Below are positions 8,309-17,082 of a stretch of DNA of 64,000 bases, one piece after another. The notes beneath the pieces were generated by a model. That model searched no databases. It was not told where the DNA came from and saw only the letters and a list, made by a program, of their open reading frames with translations. The stretch covers positions 214,705-278,704 of the forward strand of contig NZ_JAMTCO010000009.1 of NCBI RefSeq assembly GCF_024171925.1, read 5' to 3'. Made by a program: the position numbers and the translations under genes. This stretch comes from Actinokineospora diospyrosa (GTDB lineage Bacteria; Actinomycetota; Actinomycetes; Mycobacteriales; Pseudonocardiaceae). Within the stretch, counting starts at the first letter, position 1; every line of letters begins with the position of its first letter.

Positions 8309-9634
8309 GTGACCGGTACCGACAGTGGCCTGCTCGCCCCGGTGTGGGCGGGCGCCGAGGCGGCCGACCTGGTGACCGACGAGGCGTGGGTGGCCGCGAT
8401 GGTCGAGGTCGAGGTGGCCCTGGCCCGCGCGCAGGCCAAGCTGGGGGTCATCCCGGCCGCCGCCGCGGCGGCCATCGCCGACACCGTCGCCGACATCGAC
8501 GTGGTCGACCTGGCCGTGCGCTCACGCGGTGGCGCCAACCCCATCGTGGCGTTTGTCACCGCCTTCACCGCCTGCGTGCCCGAAGACGCCCGCGAGTACG
8601 TCCACCGCGGCAGCACCAGCCAGGACATCCTCGACACCGCCGCCATGCTCATCACCCGCCGGGTCTTCGACGTGGTGTCGCGCGACCTGCTGCGAGTTGC
8701 CGCTGCCTTGGCGAGGTTGGCCGAGGAACACCGGGACTCGGTGATGGCTGGGCGCACTCTTACCCAGCACGCGGTGCCGGTGACTTTCGGTCTTAAAGCC
8801 GCCGGGTGGCTGACCTCGGTGCTGGACGGGCTTACCCGTGTGCGTGGAGTGGTTCTGCCCGCGCAGCTCGGTGGCGCTGCCGGGACCCTGGCGTCCTATG
8901 TGGAGTACGCGGGGGATCCTTCGCACGGCCCCTTGCTGTCGGCGGAGTTTTCAGCCGTGTTGGGCTTGCCGGAAGCCGTAGTGCCCTGGCACGCCCTTCG
9001 CGCCCCTTACGTCGACATCGGTTCTGCGGCCTCTATTGTCACCGGTGCGTTGGGGAAGTTCGCGCTAGACGTCCAAGGCATGTCCCGCACCGAGGTGGCC
9101 GAGGTAGTCGAGCCCTCCGCCGAAGGCCGCGGCGTTTCGTCCGCGATGCCGCAAAAGCGCAACCCGGTCCTGGCCACCCTCATCATGGCCGCCGCCCGCC
9201 AGGTCCCCCTCTATGCGACAGTCCTGGCCCAGTCGATGCTCGCCGAAGACGAACGAGCCCCCGGCGCCTGGCACGCCGAATGGCAGCCCCTGCGTGAGTT
9301 GCTGCGCTCCCTCGGCGGGGCTGCCGCCACCGCCGCCGAGCTAGCCGAAGGCCTGGAGGTCTTCCCCGACCGCCTCCGCGCGAACCTATCGCTGACCGGC
9401 GGCACCATCGTCTCCGAGCGCTTGAACGTCGCTCTAGCGCCTGTCTTGGGCAAGGTAGAGGCCAAGAAGCTCCTAGCCAGCCTCTCCCGCTCCGAAAACT
9501 TCGCCGACGCTCTGCGAGCCGCTCCCGAGCTCGCTTCCGTGGACGTGAACGCGTTGTTGGATCCCGCTGAGTACCTGGGCTCCACCGGCGCCCTCATCGA
9601 CCGCGCCCTCGCCCACTACCGCAACCTCCCATGA
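8309..9634 (+). CDS. CreD-like nitrosuccinate lyase (fumarase/adenylosuccinate lyase superfamily)
   Basis: The 441-residue enzyme carries the superfamily signature SSAMPQKRNP (about residue 278) with the catalytic Ser loop, plus the GSTSQDI substrate region and the TLTQHAVPVTFG histidine region. General annotation would read 3-carboxymuconate cycloisomerase-like lyase. Next to a CreE-like monooxygenase, the specific role is elimination of nitrous acid from nitrosuccinate, leaving fumarate. The GTG at 8309 has GAGGAG at the right distance and lies just past the previous stop; a GTG at 8297 overlaps that stop. The nitrite would feed N-N bond or diazo formation by a cluster enzyme not seen in this window. 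Confidence 0.78.
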   Translation: MTGTDSGLLAPVWAGAEAADLVTDEAWVAAMVEVEVALARAQAKLGVIPAAAAAAIADTVADIDVVDLAVRSRGGANPIVAFVTAFTACVPEDAREYVHRGSTSQDILDTAAMLITRRVFDVVSRDLLRVAAALARLAEEHRDSVMAGRTLTQHAVPVTFGLKAAGWLTSVLDGLTRVRGVVLPAQLGGAAGTLASYVEYAGDPSHGPLLSAEFSAVLGLPEAVVPWHALRAPYVDIGSAASIVTGALGKFALDVQGMSRTEVAEVVEPSAEGRGVSSAMPQKRNPVLATLIMAAARQVPLYATVLAQSMLAEDERAPGAWHAEWQPLRELLRSLGGAAATAAELAEGLEVFPDRLRANLSLTGGTIVSERLNVALAPVLGKVEAKKLLASLSRSENFADALRAAPELASVDVNALLDPAEYLGSTGALIDRALAHYRNLP

Positions 9635-10107
9635 CCCGCCGCAAACCCCCCGGCGTCTCCATGGAGTCCTGGGTCGAGTCCCAGATCCGAGAAGCGGCCA
9701 ACCGCGGCGACTTCGACGACCTCCCGGGAGCGGGCAAGCCGCTCCCCAACCTCCACGACCCCAACGCCTGGCTAGCCGCCTACCTCAAACGCGAAGGCGT
9801 CGAGACGGAGGCGCTGCTCCCCGAGCCTCTGCGTCTGCGCAAGGAGATCGAGCGGCTGCCGGAGGTGGTACGGGGTGCCCCGACGGAGCGCCTGGTGCGA
9901 GAGCTGGTGGCGGACCTGAACGACCGCATCAAACTCTGGATGCGCAACGGCCAGGACACCCACTTCATGGTGCCCCTGGTGGACGAGGACGAGATCGTCT
10001 CCGGCTGGCGCGAGACCCGCCCCGTGCCCGAGCCACCGCCCGCTATTCCTCCTCCTCAACCGAAGCGCCGTTGGTGGAATCGCCGTGGAGCTTCGCGTAC
10101 TCAGTAA
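9631..10107 (+). CDS. DUF1992 (DnaJ-C28-like conserved domain) protein
   Basis: The 158-residue protein matches the DUF1992 family: ESWVESQIREAANRG, then DDLPGAGKPL, followed by a helical middle. The C-terminus is proline-rich and ends in a basic patch with RRWW. The family is widespread and has no firmly assigned role. Its ATG overlaps the lyase stop (ATGA), so it is co-transcribed, but it is probably a chromosomal neighbour and not a pathway enzyme. Its last 65 bases overlap the end of the convergent NACHT gene. Confidence 0.85.
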   Translation: MTRRKPPGVSMESWVESQIREAANRGDFDDLPGAGKPLPNLHDPNAWLAAYLKREGVETEALLPEPLRLRKEIERLPEVVRGAPTERLVRELVADLNDRIKLWMRNGQDTHFMVPLVDEDEIVSGWRETRPVPEPPPAIPPPQPKRRWWNRRGASRTQ

Positions 10108-12733
10108 CGATCTCCTCGAAATCGACTGTAGACATATTTCTTGTGCGAAAGGAGATGGTGATCATCTCCGAAATTGCCGCGAGTGCGCGCGCAAGAAGTG
10201 TATCTCCCGCTAGTTGCGCGACGAACCCTTCGGGAAAGATTCCGCTGTACTGTCCTGAATCATAGAGTAGTGCGACGGCTGGTATCCAACCATTCTTGGG
10301 CAGGGTTTGCCAAAGGTGGATAGTCGAGCTCCATGAATGGTGTTTAGTGAGTGACTTGAACTCCTCTTTGCTGGTGTCGATCACGTAGGTGATAGTGATC
10401 AGGTTGGCCGAGTATGCTGCTAGTTGGCGCACCAGATCTACCGGTGTGGGCCGATATGCATCGTATTGGCTTGACCTGGTGCGGCTGCGATAGTTCCCGA
10501 TCGCCGTCAATAGTATCGCGACGACGATATCTTCGTCGTCGGTCTTGAGTATCTCTCGAATGGTGGCGAGAATGTTGTATTGTTCGGCCAGGGCCCGGTG
10601 AGAGAGTAGCGCGAACAGTATTGCGTCGTTGGGGCCATCCCGGTTGAACTTGGCCCCGTGTGCCATGTTGATCAGTTCCTTGGTGATGTAACGAGCCACC
10701 AAGAACTCGCCGAAGGTGGCGTGGAGGAACTCGTACGAGCGCTGCTTCTGGAGGGTCAGCGCTTCTGGTGAGTGGATGAAGAAGAACTCGGCCAGCAGTC
10801 GCTTCCCGCCGTCGGGCTCGTGCCCGAGTAGAGCGGTCAAGTCCGCCGAGAGTTCAGCTTCGCTGATGTACTGGGCGCCTCGGTTGAACATCCCGAGTGC
10901 GGCGATGGACAGCCGCTCTATCTGCGCCGCGACGGCGGCGTCGAGGTTCACCGACGTGGTGGTCTTCGCGGCTTCCCGGCGGGCGAAGCTGTCGAAGATG
11001 CGCTCGTAGAGCGCGGTCGTGGACATGTCCTCGCTCAGGCCGGGTGAGGTCGGATCGGCCGCGTACAGCGCCAACATCAGCAACAGCAGCGGTTGCCGCG
11101 CCAGGTCTTCGTGCTTGGCGAGGTCTGCGGGCCGCAGGTCGCGGATTGTTCCCTCGTCGATGGCGCGGTGGTTCGCCGCTCGCCACCGATCGGTCCACGC
11201 TTCGATCCGCGGATCGTCGAACTCCACCAGCTTGACGATCGTCGCGCCTTCGGGAACGTGCACCCGGTCGGCGACCAGTGTCCGCGACGTCACGATCACC
11301 ACGACCGGGAGCTCCTGGTCGTGCTCCACCGCCTGGAACTCCATCGCCTCGCGGAGGTAGCCGCTGCGGTCGATCTGCGACGCCTGCAGCAGCTCATCCA
11401 GACCGTCGAGGAGCACCACACGGACCGTCTGCGCGGTCTGTGCTGCCAACCGCGGCCAGGAAACGCGGTCGTTCGTCGCCTGGTCCAACGCCTGGCGGAT
11501 CTGGTCCTTGACCGGTGCGCTCGCCTCCACCGACCGCAGCGGCACCCGGACCACGGTGTACCCCGAGGTCGGCAACCGGGCAGCGATCACCTTCGTGAGT
11601 AGCGACTTGCCCGCGCCGGGGTGGCCCAAGAGCAGCAGCGGCACCCGAGTCGCGTTAGGCGAGGTGAAGTGCGCGGCCAACATCAGGTCGAGGTCGTCGT
11701 GCGCGGGCAGCCCGGCCCACCACTGCTCACTCGCGATCTGCCCACCGGTCGAAGTGATCTTGTACTGAGGGGTGACGAACCCGTCCCCAACGGTCGGGAA
11801 CCGGACGTCGACCCCGTACCGCTCCGCGTCCGCCGCGATCACCGGCTGGCTGAGCACTCCGCGGTTGGCCCGGTGCAGGGCCTCTTGGTCCCCGCCCAGG
11901 TCAGGGCCGACCGGGGTGAGGGACAGCAGGCCCTCCAGCCGCTGCAATGCGGCGGACTGCGCGTCGAGGACGGCGCGCACCTCGTCAGACAGCCCGGTGA
12001 TGGCCTGCCGGGTGGCGGCGTGTTCGCCGAGGCTGGACCAGAAGAGGAACTCGGGGACGTCCGCCGCGAGGGCGAGGTAGCGGGACTCGTAGCGGGCCAG
12101 GACCTTCCCGATGAACTTGGGGTTGGCCAGGGTGATGTGGCCCGACCAGGCGTCCAGGCCCTTGAGGAAGTCGTCGGTGCGGCCCGCCGCGATGCCGATC
12201 CAGGAGCGGATGCCGGGCAGGGTCTCCTGGAAGCCGCGCGACGGGCACGGGGCCGGGATCGCCGCGAGGTAGAGGGCGTCGAGCGCGGATTGGTTCTGCT
12301 TGGCGATCGCGCCGGTTGCCACGTACCCGCGCTCGGCGTCGGTGATGGCCAGCTTCTTCATCGCCTTGGGGCCGACGGTCTCGGTCAGCACGTCCAAGAA
12401 CGACGACGCGACGAGCAGGCTGTGGGCGGCCTCGATCAGCTCCCGGCGCTCACGGCCGCGCTTGTCCCGGAACCGCGCGGGCTTGAGCAGTGACCGCAGC
12501 AGGGAGATGGCCTCGTTCTTCTGGTCCACCCAACCCCACACCGTGGCGAACAGGACCAGCGGTGCCAACGGAGTCCCCAGCGTGGCGACTCCGGCGACCA
12601 GGCCAGCACCCAAGATCACCCCGCCGAGCGCCTTGTCCAGCTTGTCGACGAACCCCGGTTGGTCCCGGTCCAGGACGCGCAGTGCTTCGGCGAAGGTCAG
12701 GTCCGGCTGTCGTCGCACGCGGTAACGGTACAA
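10043..12733 (-). CDS. NACHT-domain STAND NTPase
   Basis: The 896-residue protein has an N-terminal region with a hydrophobic, probably membrane-associated segment near residues 37-66, then a NACHT ATPase. Walker A is GHPGAGKS (about residue 369) and Walker B is VVLLDGLDELL (about residue 440), with a WRAANHR sensor-type segment further on. The C-terminal third is helical and resembles the sensing region of bacterial NLR-like proteins. Bacterial NACHT proteins are often anti-phage sensors, so a defence role is likely but not shown. The last 600 bases or so are visibly richer in A/T than the ATPase part, which suggests separate ancestry of the sensing end. It overlaps the convergent gene by 65 bases. 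Confidence 0.8.
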   Translation of the reverse strand: MYRYRVRRQPDLTFAEALRVLDRDQPGFVDKLDKALGGVILGAGLVAGVATLGTPLAPLVLFATVWGWVDQKNEAISLLRSLLKPARFRDKRGRERRELIEAAHSLLVASSFLDVLTETVGPKAMKKLAITDAERGYVATGAIAKQNQSALDALYLAAIPAPCPSRGFQETLPGIRSWIGIAAGRTDDFLKGLDAWSGHITLANPKFIGKVLARYESRYLALAADVPEFLFWSSLGEHAATRQAITGLSDEVRAVLDAQSAALQRLEGLLSLTPVGPDLGGDQEALHRANRGVLSQPVIAADAERYGVDVRFPTVGDGFVTPQYKITSTGGQIASEQWWAGLPAHDDLDLMLAAHFTSPNATRVPLLLLGHPGAGKSLLTKVIAARLPTSGYTVVRVPLRSVEASAPVKDQIRQALDQATNDRVSWPRLAAQTAQTVRVVLLDGLDELLQASQIDRSGYLREAMEFQAVEHDQELPVVVIVTSRTLVADRVHVPEGATIVKLVEFDDPRIEAWTDRWRAANHRAIDEGTIRDLRPADLAKHEDLARQPLLLLMLALYAADPTSPGLSEDMSTTALYERIFDSFARREAAKTTTSVNLDAAVAAQIERLSIAALGMFNRGAQYISEAELSADLTALLGHEPDGGKRLLAEFFFIHSPEALTLQKQRSYEFLHATFGEFLVARYITKELINMAHGAKFNRDGPNDAILFALLSHRALAEQYNILATIREILKTDDEDIVVAILLTAIGNYRSRTRSSQYDAYRPTPVDLVRQLAAYSANLITITYVIDTSKEEFKSLTKHHSWSSTIHLWQTLPKNGWIPAVALLYDSGQYSGIFPEGFVAQLAGDTLLARALAAISEMITISFRTRNMSTVDFEEIVTEYAKLHGDSTNGASVEEEE

Positions 12734-12740
12734 CGCACGG

Positions 12741-13670
12741 TTAGCCGCGGAGTTCTCGGTACATCGCGGCCGCGGCCGGGTGGAGTGGGGCTGGGGCGGT
12801 GTCGATGAGGGAGCGGACGTCCAGGTACTGGGTGCCCAGGGCCTGTTGGGGGACCAGGTTGGTGGCGCGTTCCACGAGGACGCGGACGGTGGCGGCGATG
12901 GTGGGGGACGACAGGCTGGGGGAGGGGATGAGGAGGTTGGGGACGCCGACGGTTGTCACGGGGGTGGGGGCTTGGTAGGTGCCGCCGGGGATGGTGACCT
13001 GGTCGTAGACCGGGCCGTAGCGGTCGCGGAGCGCGGGGATGTAAGAGGTGAGGTCAAGGAGCCGGATGCCTATCGCGTTGTCCAGCTCCGACAAGGCGGG
13101 AGTGGGGAGGCCGCCGGACCAGAGGAGTGCTTGGACGCGGGTATCGCGTAAAGCGGCTACGGCGTCGGCAAGGGGGTGGTGGTCGATGATGACCCGGACG
13201 TCCGCTGTGTCGATCAGTCGACCGCCGAAGAGGGCCGCGCCAGAGCCGGAGGCACCAAGAGACACGTGCTGCCCCGTTAGATCTGCCAACGTGCGGATAG
13301 GGCTATCGGCGCGGACGACGAGTTGCATGTAGTTCTCGTAGACCCGTCCAAGCGCGGTGAGATCTATAGGCGCGGTGAACGGTTCGGTGCCGGATCGCGC
13401 TGCGGCCAAGGCATCCGCCAGCGTTAAGCCAAGTTCAGCCTCGCCGGCCGCTACCCGGGAGAGGTTCATGACGCTGCCCAACGTCGCCACCACCTCGACT
13501 CGCCACTCAGGCTCAACAGCCCGCATCTCCCCGGCCAGCAACCGCGCGAACTCGACATAGAACCCGCCCGGCTCCCCGGCAGCGATCCTTACCCGGCCGG
13601 TCGGACTGCTGTAAGAGCACCCAGCAACCGCCAACGCGCCGACCAGGAAACTTCGCCGCGACAGCGCCAT
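12741..13670 (-). CDS. TAXI-family TRAP transporter solute-binding lipoprotein
   Basis: The 309-residue protein has an N-terminal RR-type export signal (SRRSFLVG) followed by a lipobox (AVAGCSY), so it is probably a Tat-exported lipoprotein. The body matches the TAXI family: RIAAGEPGGFYVEF near the start, then the GAAGSG-like ligand loop (SLGASGSGAALFG). The family binds small carboxylates. No TRAP membrane subunits lie nearby. The ATG at 13670 overlaps the histidine-kinase stop, so it is co-expressed with the two-component system and may act as its sensory ligand-binding component. Confidence 0.82.
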   Translation of the reverse strand: MALSRRSFLVGALAVAGCSYSSPTGRVRIAAGEPGGFYVEFARLLAGEMRAVEPEWRVEVVATLGSVMNLSRVAAGEAELGLTLADALAAARSGTEPFTAPIDLTALGRVYENYMQLVVRADSPIRTLADLTGQHVSLGASGSGAALFGGRLIDTADVRVIIDHHPLADAVAALRDTRVQALLWSGGLPTPALSELDNAIGIRLLDLTSYIPALRDRYGPVYDQVTIPGGTYQAPTPVTTVGVPNLLIPSPSLSSPTIAATVRVLVERATNLVPQQALGTQYLDVRSLIDTAPAPLHPAAAAMYRELRG

Positions 13671-15013
13671 CACGCACCCCCGGGCAGCGACACGGTCACC
13701 GCCAACCCGTGAGGCTCCGCAAGGGCGATCCGCAACTCACCGCCATACGCGGTCACCAGGCGGTCCGCGATGGCCAGTCCAAGGCCCGACCCCGGGGCCG
13801 AACCGGAAGCACGCCAGAACCGGTCGGTCAGCTTCGGCAAGTCCTCCACGCGAACCCCCGGACCATCGTCGGTAACGGCAACTATCCCCGGTAGCTCAAC
13901 CGACACGCGGACAGTCCCGCCTGGCGCGTACTTGATTGCGTTGTCCAGCAGCACATCCAACACCTGCGCCAGATCCGACTCCGAGCAGCCCACCGGAACC
14001 GATGCGATGTCCTCCACCACCTTCACCCCAGCCCGGTCGGCGGCAGGCACCCACGAATCGATTCGCTCACGAGCGACCACCCCGGCGTCGCAGCGCGCGT
14101 CCGACCCCACAGCCAACTCTGTGGCAGCCGTGTCCGCTGACGCCAGCAGCAGCATCGAGTCCAGCAGCGACTCCAACCGGTCCAGCTCGGCGACCATCGA
14201 CGAGTACGCCGGTTCAGCCGATGGCGACACCCGGCCAGCGAGCGAGTCCATCCGCAGCCGCAACGCCGCCAGCGGGTTGCGCAGCTGGTGGGACGTGTCG
14301 GCCACCAACGCGCGCTGCCGGTGCGCGGACTCCGCCACCGCGTCCGACATGCGGTTGAACGACCCGGCCAACCCGCGCAGCTCCGGCGGCCCCAGCACCG
14401 GCGACACGTGCGCCCCCGGCGACCCGCCGCCCACCGCGCGCACCCCCCGCTCCAGCTCCGCCACCGGCCGCAGCACCCACCTGGCCAGCAGCAACGCCAG
14501 CGCCACGAACGCCAGCGCCGCGCTCAGCACCCCGCTCAGCACGATCCCCCAGCTGGCCCCGACATCCGCGGCCGCCCGGTCCACAGTGGAGCGCAACGCG
14601 ACCGCGCCGGTGACCCGGGTGCCGCTGCCGATCGGCCTGGCGAACAGCACCGCGCCCGAGGACCACGGCAGCACGTCCGGCGCGGTGGCGGCGGGCTGGT
14701 TGCGCAGCGCCGCGTCCAACGCCGCCCGGACCAGCGGGTCGTCCGCGCGCATGCCGGTCTCCAGCACCGGTGTGCGGCGCGCGTCGATCACCACGACGGC
14801 GTCGCCGTAGAGCTCGACGTGCGCGCGGACCTCGGCGAGCAGCCGGTCACCGCCGACCGAGGCCAGCTCGGCGAACCGGTCCAGGTCGGCGGTGCGGCTG
14901 AGCGCGAACCGCTGGGTCCGCTCGGCGGAGGTGCTGTGCAGCAGCGGCCCGGCGAACCCGGCGAGCGCGGCCAGCGACAAGCCCAACAGCACCAGCAGCA
15001 GGCGCCTGCGCAC
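13670..15013 (-). CDS. Sensor histidine kinase
   Basis: The 447-residue kinase has one N-terminal membrane helix, an extracytoplasmic sensor of about 115 residues, a second helix near 158-180, a HAMP linker, and catalytic boxes. The H-box is DTSHQLRNPLAAL (phospho-His), the N-box DNAIKYA, G1 DDGPGV and G2 GSGLGLAI. It is a class I kinase similar to the CseC/PrrB type. It starts two bases from the response regulator stop and overlaps the TAXI protein gene, forming a three-gene sensing unit. Confidence 0.92.
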   Translation of the reverse strand: MRRRLLLVLLGLSLAALAGFAGPLLHSTSAERTQRFALSRTADLDRFAELASVGGDRLLAEVRAHVELYGDAVVVIDARRTPVLETGMRADDPLVRAALDAALRNQPAATAPDVLPWSSGAVLFARPIGSGTRVTGAVALRSTVDRAAADVGASWGIVLSGVLSAALAFVALALLLARWVLRPVAELERGVRAVGGGSPGAHVSPVLGPPELRGLAGSFNRMSDAVAESAHRQRALVADTSHQLRNPLAALRLRMDSLAGRVSPSAEPAYSSMVAELDRLESLLDSMLLLASADTAATELAVGSDARCDAGVVARERIDSWVPAADRAGVKVVEDIASVPVGCSESDLAQVLDVLLDNAIKYAPGGTVRVSVELPGIVAVTDDGPGVRVEDLPKLTDRFWRASGSAPGSGLGLAIADRLVTAYGGELRIALAEPHGLAVTVSLPGGA

Positions 15014-15014
15014 G

Positions 15015-15674
15015 TCAGTCGCCCAGGCGGTAGCCGAAGCCGCGGATCGTGCGCACCAGGTCCGGCCGCCCCAGCTTCGCCCGCAGCGCCGCCAGGTGCA
15101 CGTCCAACGACCGCGACACCGCCAGGTACGCGTCGCCCCACACCTCGTCGAGCAGTTGCTGCCTGCTCACCGCGGTCCCGGCGTGCCTGGCCAGCGCGGC
15201 CAGCACCTCGAACTCCAGGTTGGTCAGGCCGACGACCGCCCCGGCCACCGACACCCGCCGCGCGTTCAGGTCCACCGCGACGTCGTCGACCTCCACCACT
15301 GCGGGCCGGACCCCTTCCGCCGACAGGGCCCGCCGGGTCACTGCCTCGATCCTGGCCAGCAGCTCGATCAGCCGCACCGGCTTGACCAGGTAGTCGTCAG
15401 CACCCAGCCGGAGGCCGCGGACCACGGTGCGCTCATCGCCGTGCGCGGTCATCACCACCACCGGCGTCGAGGAGAGCTTGCGCAGCTTGCGGAGCACTTC
15501 TAGGCCGTGGATGTCCGGTAGGCCGAGGTCGAGCAGCACCACGTCGGCGTCGCGGTGGCGGATGAGCGCGTCGGCGCCCCGGGTGACCCACTCCACGGGG
15601 TGCCCGTGCGTGGTCAGCACGTCGTTGACCGCCGCGGCCACCCCGTCGTCGTCCTCGACCAGCAGCACACGCAT
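15015..15674 (-). CDS. OmpR/PhoB-family response regulator
   Basis: The protein has 219 residues. The receiver domain has the acidic pocket (VEDDDG), the phospho-acceptor Asp in VLLDLGLPD, the Thr in MTAHG and the Lys in LVKPVR. The winged-helix DNA-binding domain ends with VRTIRGFGYRLGD, a classic OmpR-family C-terminus. The ATG at 15674 begins the conserved MRVLLVED; longer upstream frames are not supported. It pairs with the kinase directly downstream. Confidence 0.93.
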   Translation of the reverse strand: MRVLLVEDDDGVAAAVNDVLTTHGHPVEWVTRGADALIRHRDADVVLLDLGLPDIHGLEVLRKLRKLSSTPVVVMTAHGDERTVVRGLRLGADDYLVKPVRLIELLARIEAVTRRALSAEGVRPAVVEVDDVAVDLNARRVSVAGAVVGLTNLEFEVLAALARHAGTAVSRQQLLDEVWGDAYLAVSRSLDVHLAALRAKLGRPDLVRTIRGFGYRLGD

Positions 15675-15676
15675 CG

Positions 15677-16963
15677 TCAGTCCCGATCCTCGAGCGGCGA
15701 GTCGGTGGACGTTTCCCCCATCACCGCGTAGACCACCAGGGAAACCAACACACATCCCGCCACATAGTAGAAGAACACCGACTCGTGCCCGGCTTGCTTG
15801 AGCCACAGGGCGATGTATTCAGCCGTTCCGCCGAATATCGCTACTGTGAGCGCGTAGGGCAGTCCCACGCCCAGGGCACGGACCCTCGTTGGGAACAGCT
15901 CCGCCTTCACCACCGCGTTGATGGAGGTGTAGCCGGTGACGATGACAAGAGCGCCCACCATCAAGAAGAACGCCGGTACGGCCTCGTTGGTCCCCGCGAG
16001 TGCCGTCAACAGCGGCACCGTCAACAGCGTCCCCAGCACACCGAAGCCCAGCAGCAGTGGCCTGCGCCCGATCCGGTCTGACAACGCCCCCGCGAGTGGC
16101 TGCAACGCCACGAACACCACCAACGCCAGGAAGTTGATCCACGCGACCGTGCCCTTGTCGATGTGGCTGGTGTTCACCATGAACTTCTGCAGGTAGGTCG
16201 TGTAGGTGTAGAAGGCGACGGTGCCGCCGAGCGTCAGGCCTACCACCAACAGGAGTGACCTGGGGTGGCGCAGCAGGGCCTTAAGCGTCCCCCGGCTCTC
16301 GTTGGTCTGCTCGGCCTCGAAGCTGGGCGATTCGTCCATCGTGCGCCGCAGGTACATGACGACCAGAGCGCCGAGCGCCCCGACTGCGAACGCGATGCGC
16401 CAACCCCACGAGTCCATCTGCGTAGGCGTCAACACGTTCTGCAGCACGATCTGCAACCCCAGCGCGGTCAGCTGCCCAGCCGTGAGCGTGACGTACTGGA
16501 AGCTGGAGAAGAACCCGCGCCGCCCGCTCGCCGCCATCTCCGACAGGTAGGTCGCCGAGGTCGCGTACTCGCCACCCACGGACAGCCCTTGAAGCAACCG
16601 CGCCAACACCAGTACCACCGGCGCCGCCACGCCTATAGTCGCGTAGCCCGGGGTCAGCGCGATCATCAGCGACCCCAAGGCCATCAACGTCACCGATAGC
16701 GTCAACGCCCTCCGGCGGCCGAACCGGTCGGCGAACCGCCCCAGCAGCCACCCCCCGATCGGCCGCATCAAGAACCCCACCGCGAACACCGCCGCCGTGT
16801 TCAACCACTGCGCGGTCTGATCGCCCTTGGGGAAGAACGTCGCCGCGAAGTAGATGGAGAACGCCGTGTAGGCGTACCAGTCGTACCACTCGATCAGGTT
16901 GCCGATCGACCCCTTGGCGATGTTGGACACTACCCGCCGATCGGCCCGCTCCTTGACTGACAT
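15677..16963 (-). CDS. MFS metabolite:H+ symporter (ProP/KgtP/shikimate permease type)
   Basis: The 428-residue permease has about 12 membrane segments. The family signature after helix 2 is FADRFGRRRAL and the repeat is found again as LSDRIGRRPLLLG; the N-terminal GNLIEWYDWYAY is typical of the metabolite:H+ symporter family that imports dicarboxylates, proline/betaine or shikimate. The ATG at 16963 has a strong GGGAGG site, better than the upstream in-frame ATG at 16996. It ends two bases before the response regulator gene, so it may be the target or first gene of the two-component operon. Confidence 0.88.
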   Translation of the reverse strand: MSVKERADRRVVSNIAKGSIGNLIEWYDWYAYTAFSIYFAATFFPKGDQTAQWLNTAAVFAVGFLMRPIGGWLLGRFADRFGRRRALTLSVTLMALGSLMIALTPGYATIGVAAPVVLVLARLLQGLSVGGEYATSATYLSEMAASGRRGFFSSFQYVTLTAGQLTALGLQIVLQNVLTPTQMDSWGWRIAFAVGALGALVVMYLRRTMDESPSFEAEQTNESRGTLKALLRHPRSLLLVVGLTLGGTVAFYTYTTYLQKFMVNTSHIDKGTVAWINFLALVVFVALQPLAGALSDRIGRRPLLLGFGVLGTLLTVPLLTALAGTNEAVPAFFLMVGALVIVTGYTSINAVVKAELFPTRVRALGVGLPYALTVAIFGGTAEYIALWLKQAGHESVFFYYVAGCVLVSLVVYAVMGETSTDSPLEDRD

Positions 16964-17082
16964 GGTCCCTCCCGTGGATCCCGTGATCGGGACCACAGTG
17001 CGGGGTGTAGTCGGGCATCGACAAGGAGTTGCCCGGGAACCTTACAGTCCCTTAGGGGAACGGGTCCTATAGGAGAACGCCA

